A stretch of DNA of 64,000 bases from Camarhynchus parvulus (taxonomy: Eukaryota > Chordata > Aves > Passeriformes > Thraupidae). Shown here piece after piece: positions 48,916-59,600 of this stretch (position 1 is its first letter; the number at the start of each line of letters is the position of its first letter). The DNA lies in the NCBI RefSeq assembly GCF_901933205.1, contig NC_044601.1:35130352-35194351 (forward strand), read 5' to 3'. The notes beneath the pieces were generated by a model. The model saw only the letters and a program-made list of their open reading frames with translations, did not search any database and was not told where the DNA came from. The position numbers and the translations under genes are program-made.

Positions 48916-50652
48916 TCCTCAATATATGATTCTGAAGTTAATTGGGTCATGGTCATCATTTTTTCCCTATACTGTACACAAGTACCTTTTTTAAAGTTTA
49001 TAACACAAGTCCTAAAAGAAATTCTTCCTTCTTTTGTGTGTGTCAATGTAATGTTTTCATGCAGTTTAAAAATACTGACAAAACTTCTTGTCTCCTTTTA
49101 GAATTAATGGAAAGAAAACTATTAGTGTGAAATTTGTGAATTTGGCTGCCACTTTTTCACTACAGTGAGTCCATGGCAAGTTGTTTTCCCCCAGTTCTAA
49201 GCAGACAGATATTCACTAAAATTGCATATTACTCCAACTGACTTTTTTAATCCAGAAAAGACAACATAAGAAAAAAGTTTAAAAGTGGATTACATGTGCT
49301 AATACTTGTAGATAAGAGCATAAAATTAGACATTTTTGGTTATCTGGCTATAAAGCAACAAGTTTTATTAATAAGAACACTTTCCTGTATATTGCCTTTC
49401 AAAAAGGAGGATTCCAACACCAATATGCAGATTAACTGTCAAACAGGAAGTAACAGTACAGGTATTCTATGTAGCTTGGTCACACAATAGATGATATGCA
49501 GTGGTAAAGAGGTGGAAGGTGTGTGATCTTTTCGTCAATCAGGTCATATCTTATGCACAGTAAGAACAAGACTTTCTCTGCCTCCTGGCTTTTTTCCATA
49601 CTGTTTGTCTTTCCACACATATTGTCTGTCTTCTGCTGCATCCCACTATTTCTAAATAATATTTCTCTTCAAATCTGCTTTATTTTCAGGGTTCTCCCTG
49701 TTCCAAAAAGCAAAGTGTGATGCACAAAATTTATCTGAAGATAAAAGATCAATGGAATGAAAGTATTTCATAATCTTAATATCAGCATAGAGCATATATT
49801 GATTTCTTCTTTACTAGTTTCTAGTATGTTAATGCCATTGTTCTATTTTTTGGAATTTGCTGGAATACTGTGGACATGCATAGGTGCTACATAGTAAGAA
49901 AAAATATTTTGGAAAGAAAATCTATGGATTTTGAAATGAAAATGAAAAAAAGTCAGTTTTTCAAACAAAATTCATCTTATTCTCTTTTGACCAGGAAAAA
50001 GAATTTAGGGGAGTTTAGTAGTATTTTGTGCTTTAGAACTTTTTCAATTTCTCTCTTAAGTCATTACAAATAACTATTAGCTTCCCATCTTAAACTGGAA
50101 GAAATGCAATTGCATTCAGATATTTTAACAAACATTCCAACAAAAGGTAGCTAAAGCTCCATCTTTTTGAAATAAGCACCTATCCCTACAGACTATTGAT
50201 GGATCTGCTCTGCTTTTGAAGGGGAAAGGAGAAGCATGCCTTTATGGGGCTCATTCCAGGAATGAAAGGTACAGCTTTAAAATTGTAGTGTAGATTTTTC
50301 ACGGCCGTATAAGTGTACTTCATATATGTTAAAACCATGACATAATATAATACATTTCTCCCATTGAATAAATCCTCTTTGGTGAGAAAACAAATTTAAT
50401 GACATATTGGGTGGAAAGTAGGGGGGATAGCTAGATCAACCATTAAGGATTAGATGAACTCTAGAATTGCTTCTTACCTACTTAAATTATTCCATGCCTC
50501 TCAAATAAGATTTTTTATCTCTAAACAATTTAAAAATTCTTCAAAATACAGAACCATTCCAACACCAAGGAAAATAGTGACTGAATGATCTGTACTTTAT
50601 CTAATATACCCACTTATGGCTCAAAAAATGTAAAACCTCTGAGAATTGTTTT
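48916..50652. other. Unique AT-rich DNA, no gene seen
   Basis: Nothing recognisable. Confidence 0.5.
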
Positions 50653-50784
50653 GTAATATTATAGGCCATTTATGGTTTTGGTTCCTCTACAGCATAATAG
50701 TCCTTTCATGGGAAGAAAAAAACCCCTTTTTATTGCTTCACTCCAGTGTCTCATATTTCTTTTTTCTATTCATTTTAAAACCCC
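50653..50784 (+). repeat. Local direct repeat, copy 1
   Basis: This 132-bp AT-rich segment recurs at 51,126-51,254 with one 3-bp indel and about four substitutions. Identity stops sharply on both sides. Confidence 0.95.
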
Positions 50785-51125
50785 TTTTTGGGCTATATAC
50801 AGTCTCAGGTGAATTGCTTGGCCTTCTAAAAAAGCAATCTTTCTTTTGATTGAGTTTCCTGTGCTTACTCTCTATGAAAATCTTAACACTCTTTTTCTAT
50901 CCAATTTCAGCTTATGTAAAAATTTTCAAAATGTTTTCCTACTCAGTTTAAGCTTCATAAAGATGCATTTTAAAAATCTTTTGATTATGTTTACTGCATA
51001 TTCAACCTGGAATCATTCCAGGACCTTCTTCCCACCCTTCTGAGTGTGGGGCCCAGCCCCGCACACAGGACTCAGGGTGAGGGGCACCAGGCCTGAATCC
51101 AGCAGGATGATCCCAATCACAGCTG

Positions 51126-51254
51126 GTAATATTATAGGCCATTTATGGTTTTGGTTCCTCTACAGCATAGTCCTTTCATGGGAAGAAAAAAACCCCTTTT
51201 TATTGCTTCACTCCAGCATCTCATATTCCTTTTTTCTATTAATTTTAAAACCCC
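51126..51254 (+). repeat. Local direct repeat, copy 2
   Basis: It is a near-identical copy of 50,653-50,784, inserted inside GC-rich DNA. It lacks three bases (ATA) after TACAGCATA relative to copy 1. Confidence 0.95.
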
Positions 51255-51359
51255 AAGGTCCCCCCAGGACACACCTCTGTTCCCCTGTGCAACCCCAGGG
51301 TGGTGGTGCCTGGCCTGCCCTCGCAGCTTTCTGCCCTCACCATGTTCTGCTTCTCCCAC

Positions 51360-51519
51360 CTGTTCCAGCTGCGTGCCTGGGGCTGTTCCAGTGCCTGGGG
51401 CCATCTGGAGCCATCTCTTGGCATGGGAGCTGGACCGTCCTCTGTGATAGCAGCAACTCCTGATATGAAACCCAGCAGCTGCCCTCTGTCCCTCTGCTCA
51501 TTTTGCATGGCCAGCTTGG
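51360..51519 (-). pseudogene. Exon-like fragment of an unidentified gene
   Basis: On the minus strand a pyrimidine-rich acceptor (CCCTTTCTGCAG) precedes 51,519, and a donor (CAGGTGGGA) follows 51,360, giving a 160-base candidate exon. One frame is open throughout; it reads KLAMQNEQRDRGQLLGFISG near its start. A stop (TGA) lies in the same frame just upstream of the acceptor side, as expected outside an exon. The frame is Gln/Arg-rich and could form helices, but I do not recognise the family. It sits in the GC-rich patch, so a displaced gene fragment is the likeliest reading. No other exon was found. Confidence 0.35.
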
Positions 51520-51600
51520 CTGCAGAAAGGGACCTGTGTCAGAGGAAGGTGAAGAGCTCTGGGGAGCACAGAGGAAAAGAGCTTTCCTGTGAGGTTTGCT

Positions 51601-52399
51601 GACAATATTTCAGGTCTTCATTGGAAAAAACCTGAGATCTACTGAATATGAGTAGTCTGCAAAGCATGTAGTCTTAGTGGATGATCAAATGCATTTTTTT
51701 CATAGGAATTGTTAATAAAGCCTTTTTTTAAATCTATGAAAGTTTTTTAGAGCTAGGAAAATAAGAGTGATTTCTGCTCAGTGTCTAAAATACAAGTCCA
51801 TGCTGGGTATGAGGCATGCCAGTTTAAATCTGTCATCAATGGAAATAAAGTCTTGCACAAAGGTACGTTGCCCAGAAATGAGTGAGTGGAACAATTATTT
51901 TGGCTTTGTAGATTATAATATTTCTCATTTTGTATCACTTGTCATTCCATACTACAAAGATTCAGATATACTTAGCTGTCCTTGCCCAAATTATGGTACA
52001 GGATTAAATTGCACATTCCAGACTTCATCTTGTCTATTCCTACATTCTGTTTCTCTGAAACAACTTTCCTGTCATTTAATATCCAAGGAAATCCATCTCC
52101 ATATAAATTAATTCCTTAGACATCCCTGTTACACATACTATATACATTTTAGAGATAAAATTAATCTTTTAAGGAAAACATTAATTTTCTAAATATTCTA
52201 CGAAAATTTCTTTAAGCACCTCTGTTTCACGCTTTGCCATTGTTCCCAGACCCCTTAAAAATAATACCATACGGCGGTATACCTGGGTCATGAAAATAAA
52301 AACAAAATTAAGCAAAACCAAAATCTAATATTTGCATTTTCACAAATTACTATGAAAATTAATTTATTATAAAAACTATATTTTGTACACCTATTTTAG
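51601..52399. other. Unique DNA, no gene seen
   Basis: A 114-codon plus frame at 51,767-52,111 is open but shows no domain, repeat or splice support. Confidence 0.45.
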
Positions 52400-53092
52400 G
52401 CTGTATAAGGAGGAGCATTCTTGGGACTACAGGCTGAAAGCTGCTTAGTGAAAAAAGACCTGGGGGTGCTAGTGGACAGCCAGCTTAACATGAATCAGCA
52501 GTGTGCCCAGGTGGCCAAAAAGGTAGATGGCACTCTGGTTGGATCAAGAATATCAAGAAAATTGGTGTGGCCAGCAGGACTAGTGAAGGGATCATCGTAC
52601 TGTGCTTGGCAGGGGTGTTTGTTCCTCAAATCCTGTGTCCAGTTCTGGGCCCCAAAATTTAGGAAGGGCATTGAGGTGCTGAAACGTGTCCAAAGAAGGG
52701 CAATAGAGTATTTGAAGGATCTGGAGCACAAGCTCTGAGAAGAGCAGCCCAGGGAGCTGGGGATATTTAGCCTGGAGAAAAGGAAGCTCAGGGATGCCTC
52801 TCTCTACAAATTCCTGAAAGGAGGATGAAGCCAAATGGGGGTCAGTCATTTCTCACAGGCAACAAATGACAGGACAGAAGAAAATAGCCTCCGTTTCTGC
52901 CAGGAAGCATTTAGATGCACTATTAAGACTTCTTTGAAAGTCTGGTCAGGCAATAAGTTTCTCGGGGAAGTGTTGTAAAGGCGTGCTTGTAGCACTTGGG
53001 AAAGTGGTTTAGTGGTGACATGTCTATGCTACTTTAACAGCTGGACTCATTGATATTGAAGGTAATAATTCTATGATTCTATGACTCTGTGG
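52400..53092 (+). mobile_element. CR1 LINE 3' fragment with ORF2 end and tail
   Basis: A 105-codon frame (52,421-52,738) encodes the CR1 ORF2 C-terminal segment (KKDLGVLVDSQLNMNQQCAQ, then SCVQFWAPKF and VQRRAIEYLKDLEHK) and ends at a stop. The 3' region then runs in order through AATGACAGGACAGAAGAAAA and AAGTGTTGTAAAGGC, ending ATTCTATGATTCTATGACTC. It is 5'-truncated. No function is expected from this fragment. Confidence 0.92.
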
Positions 53093-54700
53093 GATTTCAC
53101 ACAGATTTTGAAGTCAACAGCAAAGGGAAAATTAGATAGATTGAGTATGGACACTGTTTACTGAATTTCAGAAAAGATTTATTATAAAGATTGTCAGTAA
53201 ACTATTTCCCCTGGGCAGAGTATTTTAATGATTCACTGCTTACCCAGGGTGACTAATCTTTTGATGTAACAAATCTGTCTTAGTCTTAGAAAGCAATCTT
53301 TATCCTAAATGCAGGTTACAGACTGTCAGTAATGGTTCATGCAGAAATTATTCTGGAACATGTTACACTGTCTTAAGTGCTGTTCCCTGATGTGCCTTAA
53401 CACCTGCCTGTGATGTATATCGATGTTCAGCTATTCAACCAGTCTATAGCTGAATTAGAGTGACTATTTCTGATGCTCGTGACCTCATTAGTTACCTCAT
53501 TAGTTACCTCATTAGTTATCTCATTATTTCCTGTTTCCAGTGGTAAAATTCTGGGTGGCTTTAAGTGACTATTAGGCTATGTGATCAACTTCTAGGTATT
53601 GTTTCAGAAAACTAATAGAATTTCAGTTCTGCAATATTTAACTAGTGCTCATTAAATGTTCCCACGAGGCTGAAATAATATTTATTGCAAAATATATAAC
53701 AAAACTGCATAATTTTTCCTGTGTGAAATTATTTTCTTGAAATAGAACTTGATTAAAGCCCTCCAGGTGTTTGAGAGATACCTGTCAGAAGCTGAATGAT
53801 CTGTAAAAGTTATTGTCAAAGTTGAATTTCAATCCTTGAGACAAATTATGGTGTATTTTTGGTATATATTCAAAACTGGGTTAAAGGTTCTGATGTTTCC
53901 CACTGAAAGTTTTTTAGAGCCAAGTGAGGAAAGAATGGAAAAGTTGAAAATATTACAGGAATCAATCCCATACAGGATTCAATCCCATGCTGCTTGAGTA
54001 TATTGACATGGAAACCTAATGAACTTCTCAGGCATTCTAAAATGCATCAATTTCTTATTTCAGTTATTTAGTCCATGAAGTCTTTTCTTTTCTTTCTAAT
54101 ATTAAAAATGAATTAATAACCGTAACCATTGCAGTTGTAGTTCAGTTTGCTTCACCAGCTGGGAATTTGCAATCAATTAATATGAAAATTCTGGAAGTAA
54201 AAGTACAGTTGCTTTTACTGTAGATTAAAGTTTCTTATAATTGTAAGTCAAAAAAGTGTTGGCAAGGAATGAATATTTAAAATTATCTTTAATATTACAC
54301 ATTATTAAATAACAGGCAAAGTGCTTTCTGTATGTTAGTATGTTTCCATAGAATAAATGTAAACAGCAGAACAATACATATAGTTTCAGGCAAGAGATGA
54401 TAATATATCACTTTTTCTCATTACTCCATATCATACTGTCTCCACTTCTTGATCCTTAAGGCCAAAAAACTCCTAATTTATTTGTTCTGTTAGATATTAG
54501 CTGTCCATTTTCAGCAAATAAGATGGTTAACATTAAAATCATCAAACAGACTAAAAAGTACTTATGATAAATAATGAAGTTTTTACATTTTCACAACCAA
54601 ATCTAGAAAGTTATTCTATGACAATTCATTCAACTTGTTGAAGGACTTGGACATAACACCTTGAAATTCCAAATCCATTATCCCTTGAACAAATAAAGAA
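53093..54700. other. Unique AT-rich DNA with a 12-bp tandem repeat
   Basis: No gene or LTR recognised, even though retroviral internal sequence starts beyond it. The tandem repeat at 53,482-53,529 is listed separately. Confidence 0.5.
53482..53529 (+). repeat. Tandem 12-bp repeat, four copies
   Basis: The unit ACCTCATTAGTT is repeated three times exactly and a fourth time with two changes. Confidence 0.95.
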
Positions 54701-54739
54701 TCTAGAAACACTGGTGAAATACTTCTTTAAAAAGTATGC

Positions 54740-56215
54740 TGTAACCCTCTATCCCAGAGAGGACCTGAATCACTGCAAAGTGTTGAGGCCTGGCCAGCCT
54801 TGTTGAGCCATGTTCAACACTGCTCAGTGGCCTCAGGAGTGTCTCTGAACCTGACAATGAGATGACAGCAGGGCCTGCAGCTGGTGCCACCACGGTGACA
54901 GACACTGGACAGGTGCTGGCGCCGAAACGGCTGAAACTGAACCAACCGGTGCCGCTGGCAGCGGGGCCTGCAGAGACACAGAAAACACATGAAAGTCACC
55001 GGGTAAAAAAGCTTTAGCAAAAACTGTCAAGGAGGACAGGGAGAGCAAAGAGTAGGAAGAAGCAGAAGGATCACAAGGGTGATTTTCAGGGCCATCATCA
55101 AGGCTATCACTGGAACTGGAAGAGGAGACAGGATAGACAACCACATCTCAACCCCTATCTCTGAATGAGCTACAGGAGCCAAGAAAATATTTCAGCTGTC
55201 ATCCATGTGAGCATTTTACTGCCTGGCTACTCCAGTGCTGGGACAATGGAGACAGTAATGGCGAGGTAGAGGGTAAGGAAGCCAGGCAGCTGGGACCACT
55301 TGCTAAGGAATCAGGCATTGACAAAAATATAGGGAAAAAAACACAAGCCCTTAGCTGCTGAGGGAGACTCTTATCAAGTGAGAGGGAAAGGTATTCCTAT
55401 AAAGATGATGTTCCATGTAACTCAGGCAAATGAACTACAATAAAGACAGGTATTCAATAACTGAGGGAAATTAAATGTGGGAAAGAAATGAAATTTTGAC
55501 CCAGAAAATGTGCAGCTCCCCACAGATCCAGATGACCTTTTCTGTCAATGAACTTTGTGGAGAAAATTTGTACAGAGTGCACCAGCAGTACATGCCAACC
55601 CCTTGGCAACAATTTTCTGGAAAGGTGATGCACCACCAGCAGTCAGTGACTTGATTTGGCAATTCTGGGAATTTGAAGAGAGTATTTATTTCTCCATCAT
55701 TGCAGCTGTGGGGAAATTGATAGATAAACTGACAGATAAACTGGCTCATGAGTTCCAGCAATTCAGAGAGAATATGTCCTGCTCCCCACCTGAACAGGCC
55801 CATATTTCAACAACTGACAGCAGGTGTTCTTTTGTACAAGAGAGAGAACATAGAAGGACACACCACAGGGTATCCTGTGGCTTTACTTGTGGGACCATGG
55901 AGAGGATATGAGGAAGTGGGAGAGACAACGTACCTTGAATTTATAGGTGTGGAAATTGCAGGAAAAATGTCTACAAATGGGGTTTTTTCCCAGGCAATTT
56001 TTTTCTCTATTGTCCAGTGGTAAATTTTCCAGATAGAATGGAAGGTCTGATCATACTACTGTCTCTAGTGAGAGAAGTTTTAGTCCATTTCTACAAGATG
56101 TTAGGAGGGAACATTGTGATCAGTGTTAGAGGGATCCTGTTTCCAGCCAGGTGGAAGAGAGGCATAACTGGGTTTACTGGACTGTGTGGATTAAGTGGCC
56201 TGGCACAGCAGCCCC
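54740..56215 (+). pseudogene. gag: Decayed ERVL gag region (probable)
   Basis: This GC-richer stretch lies just upstream of a retroviral protease motif, where gag belongs. The plus strand shows several open pieces interrupted by stops and shifts. The main one is 55,555-55,911, with a Trp-rich word (DLIWQFWEFEESIYF) followed by a helical stretch (GKLIDKLTDKLAHEFQQF) that would suit a capsid or matrix segment. A Ser-rich minus frame and others on the opposite strand are shadows. I see no clear zinc knuckle, primer-binding site or 5' LTR. Gag would form the particle core; this copy cannot. The call rests mainly on position. Confidence 0.5.
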
Positions 56216-59190
56216 ACAGGAGCTTAAGGCTGTAGAAGACTCTGGCGCCCAGTGTGCCCTAATGCCATCAACCTATGTAGAATCCATCTGTATTTCTGAG
56301 TGACAGGGGGATTCAAAGAGCTGAGATTACCCTGACTAGGAATGAATGGCAAAAGCACACTATTTTGCCTGGACCAGAGATTCTACGCATTCTTGGCATA
56401 GTTTATCTCAGGAGAGGATATTTCAGGCACCCAAAAGGGTAGTGGTGGACTTTTGGTATAGTTGCCCAGGAGATGGAATAAATTAAACAATCACCTACTT
56501 TGCTTGGTTTTTCAGACAAACCTTTTGTTGTGGGATTGCTGAAGGCTGAGGAGCAGCAGGTGCCAATTGCTACAACAACAGAGCATTGAGGGCAGTAGAA
56601 CACCAAGAAAAAACTGTAATTCCCACCCATGAATTACTTTGTCACCTGGAAAGCCAAGGAGTAATCAGCAGGACTAGCTCCCACTTTAACAGTCCCATAT
56701 AGGCCACTCTACAGGCTCATACAGAAAGTCTAACAGGGAATGGGGGCTGAGTAAAGCATTGTGTGAGTGCTGCTGTATGAGACATAGCACTTCAATATGA
56801 GCTGGAGTCAAAGGCAGACAAGTGGTGCCACCACTGACATTGCTGATGCATTTTTCTCAATCTCTGGCAGAAGAGTACAGGCCACAGATTGCTTTCACTT
56901 GGACGGGTGTCCAGTATACCTAGAACTGACAGTCCCAGGTGCGGAAAAATAGCGAACCCTCTGCCATGGACTGATCCAGACTGTACTGAAAAAAGGTGAA
57001 GCTCTAGAACACCTGCAATATATTTTTGATTTCACTGTGTGGGAAAAAAAAAAGAAAAGAAAAAGAAGAAGAAAAAAAGAAAGGATTGGTTTTGCCATAA
57101 AACTGATTAAGGTAAAGGGACCTGCACAGGAGATCCAGATTTTTAGGAATAAAATGCTAAAATGGACATCATCAGATCCTAATGGACATTTTAATAATAT
57201 ATCAATGGGTGGATGGGCAATGTCCCCACCCACTAACAAGAAATGAACACAAGCTTCTTTTAGGTGTTTTAGGCTTCTGGAGAAGTTGCATTCCAGATTA
57301 AAGTCTGATTACAAGCACTTTCTAGTGGCCCAGAAGAATGATTTCAAAGTGGGTCCTGAGCCTCTGACCAAATCAAGCAGGAGATAGTTCATGTGGTCCA
57401 AATGTAAAAAATGTGCTTTATACTGCACCTGGGGAGAATGGCCCTACCTGAAACCTCTGGAAAAAAGCATCAGGAGACCCTCAATGTTGACCTCTAGGTT
57501 TTTGGTCAGGCATACAGAGAAACGGGAACACGTTTACTTCACCTGAAAAGGAGATGCTGACAGCATATAAAAGTGTCCAATTTACTTTGATTTGAAGGTG
57601 ATTTGTGCTGAAACAGAGGTCCTCCTGGCACCCTGGTTACCTGTGTTGAGTGAGTTGGATGTTCAGTTGCAGGATGTCCTCTACACACCATGCAACAAAT
57701 ACTATGTGGAAAAAGTCGGTTGCAATGACCACACAATGAACTTTTATAGAAACCCTAACTGTCCAGGATTCTTAGAAGTAATCATGGAGTGGATAGAAGA
57801 CCAAGATTTTGGAATGTCACTAGAGGAGATGGTATTACATGCTGAAGAGGTCACACTATGTAATAATAGAAAATGAGCAGCAACATGCCTTATTTACTGA
57901 TGGATCCTCTTGTTTTGAGGGAAAATATCAGAGATAGAAAGCAGCTGTATGCCCTACCACAAGATGCAGAAAATGCTGAAGGACAAGGTGAATCAGGTCA
58001 GTTTGCAGAAGTGAAAACCATCCAGTTAGCCTTAGACGTTGCAGAATGAGAGAAATGGCCAATACTTTACACTGATTCATGGATGATGGAAAATGTTCTA
58101 TGGAGATGGTGGCAGCAATGGAAGCAGAATAGCTGGCAGCAACAGGTAAACACATCTGGCTGCTGCATTGTGGTAAGGTATTGCTGCCTGGGTGGAAAAT
58201 GTGGTTAGGCAGATACATCATGCAGAAGGTCATGTACCCAAGAGTCAAGCCACAGAAAAGCATCAAAACAGCCAGCAGGTGGATCAGGCTGCTAGGGTTG
58301 AGGCAGCTTAGGTGGATTAGGATTGCCAGCAAAAGGGCAAATTCCAGCTCAGTGGACCCATGACACCTCAGAACATCTGGGAAGAGGTGCCACATATAGA
58401 TGGGCTTATGATCAAGGGGTGGACATAACCATGAAGCCTTTGAATGTGGAGCATCCTCTGTCATCATTTAAGCCAAGCAGGTCAAACCTCTGTGGAATGA
58501 AGGATGATGGCTGAAATATAAGTATAGGGAAGCCTGGCAGGTTGACTATATCACACTCCTCCAAACCTGTGTGGCAAGAGCCATGTGCTTGCAATGGTGG
58601 AGTCACCATTCGCCTATGGTTATAGGACTGCCAGGAACTTCCTGTTCCCAGTCACACTGCATGAAACACTATCTTGGGACTGGGAAAGCAAGTCTTACCA
58701 TGACACAGTACTGGAGAAAGAGTTGAATCAGACAATGGAACACATTTCTGAACCAATCTTGTGGAGACTTGGGACAGAGAGCACAGCGATGGATGGATAT
58801 ATCACATTCCCTATTGCGCACCAGCCTCTGGAAAGTTCAAGTGTTGTAATAGTCATTAAAGACTGCACATTAAAGACAGCACATTAAAGAGAAAAATGGC
58901 TGGTGGGACTTTCAAACTTTGGGATACACATATAGCAAATGCCACTTGGCTACTCAAAGATCTGCCAATAAGGCTGACTCTGACCAGTTAAAATTTATAC
59001 ATTCTATACAAGGGCATAAAGTTCCTGTAGTGCGCATTAAAATCATGCTGAGAAAACAGTCTGCCTCAGCAAAAGGGACTGTTTTTGCTCGAGGACCTGG
59101 GTGCACTTAGTGGGTAATGCAGAAGGATATAAAAGTCCAGTGTGTGTCTCAAAGGGAATTTGATTTTGAGTGAAAATAGGCAATGACTTA
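56216..59190 (+). pseudogene. pol: Decayed ERVL-type pol (protease, RT, RNase H, integrase)
   Basis: Landmarks appear in normal pol order with many stops and shifts. The protease active site reads DSGA at 56,238-56,249. RT pieces span about 56,815-57,250; the polymerase box reads YIFDF (near 57,018) where YxDD is expected, and a purine-rich insert (57,040-57,086) follows it. RNase H shows TDGS (57,896-57,907), AEVK (58,006 on) and YTDSW (58,068 on). Integrase shows a zinc-finger start HDTSEH (about 58,360), a WQVDYI aspartate (58,544-58,546) and SDNGTH (58,728 on); the third catalytic Glu is not visible. The C-terminal part runs to about 59,190. No env is seen, which fits ERVL. Pol would mature, copy and insert the element; here every enzyme is broken. 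No flanking LTR was recognised. Confidence 0.88.
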
Positions 59191-59600
59191 AATTGCATTA
59201 TGCTAATATCTAACACTGTGTATTACCTCTTCTATGGTGTCTACATGTGTACCACCTCACTGAGCACCTTAGGGCATCAATCTTAACCAAAAATGTTCTG
59301 GGAATCTGACATCCTTCTGATTGTTGCACTTGAACCAGTGAAGAATGAATTCTGATAAAACTGAACAAGGGCAGAAATACTGGAATCAGAACTGATTCAA
59401 ATATGCAGCATGAAACAATTTGGCAGCTGGGTGGTGTTTTATCTCCAGCTGGGCTCAAAACCATGACAGTAATCAATGCCAAAAATATAATATCTGAAAG
59501 AACAGGGGAAAAAAAGAATTGTATTATTATTTTTTCCACACTCACAGTTATGGAATTAGAAGGCAGCAGCACTTTAGCACTAGAATTCATGGAGTAAATC
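59191..59600 (+). mobile_element. Probable 3' untranslated part of the ERVL element
   Basis: This region follows the pol end directly and keeps a similar composition. I recognise no dUTPase, env or 3' LTR. A 126-codon minus frame here is taken as chance. The boundary with unique DNA is uncertain. Confidence 0.4.

Larger units (their letters stand above)
51036..51600. other. GC-rich patch interrupted by a copy of nearby AT-rich DNA
   Basis: The segments 51,036-51,125 and 51,255-51,600 are strikingly GC-rich in an AT-rich neighbourhood. Between them lies copy 2 of the local repeat. Frames of 87-139 codons cross the patch on both strands. On the minus strand the right part contains an exon-like block, listed separately. 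The patch may be a fragment of a gene or gene-family copy moved here. Confidence 0.6.

Noticed and set aside
51767..52111. 114-codon plus frame
   Set aside because: Composition and residues look random, and no splice signal, repeat or domain supports it.
57928..58467. 179-codon minus-strand frame
   Set aside because: It is antisense to the RNase H and integrase remnants of the ERVL pol on the plus strand.
59210..59590. 126-codon minus-strand frame
   Set aside because: It lies in the probable 3' region of the ERVL element and shows no recognisable motif.
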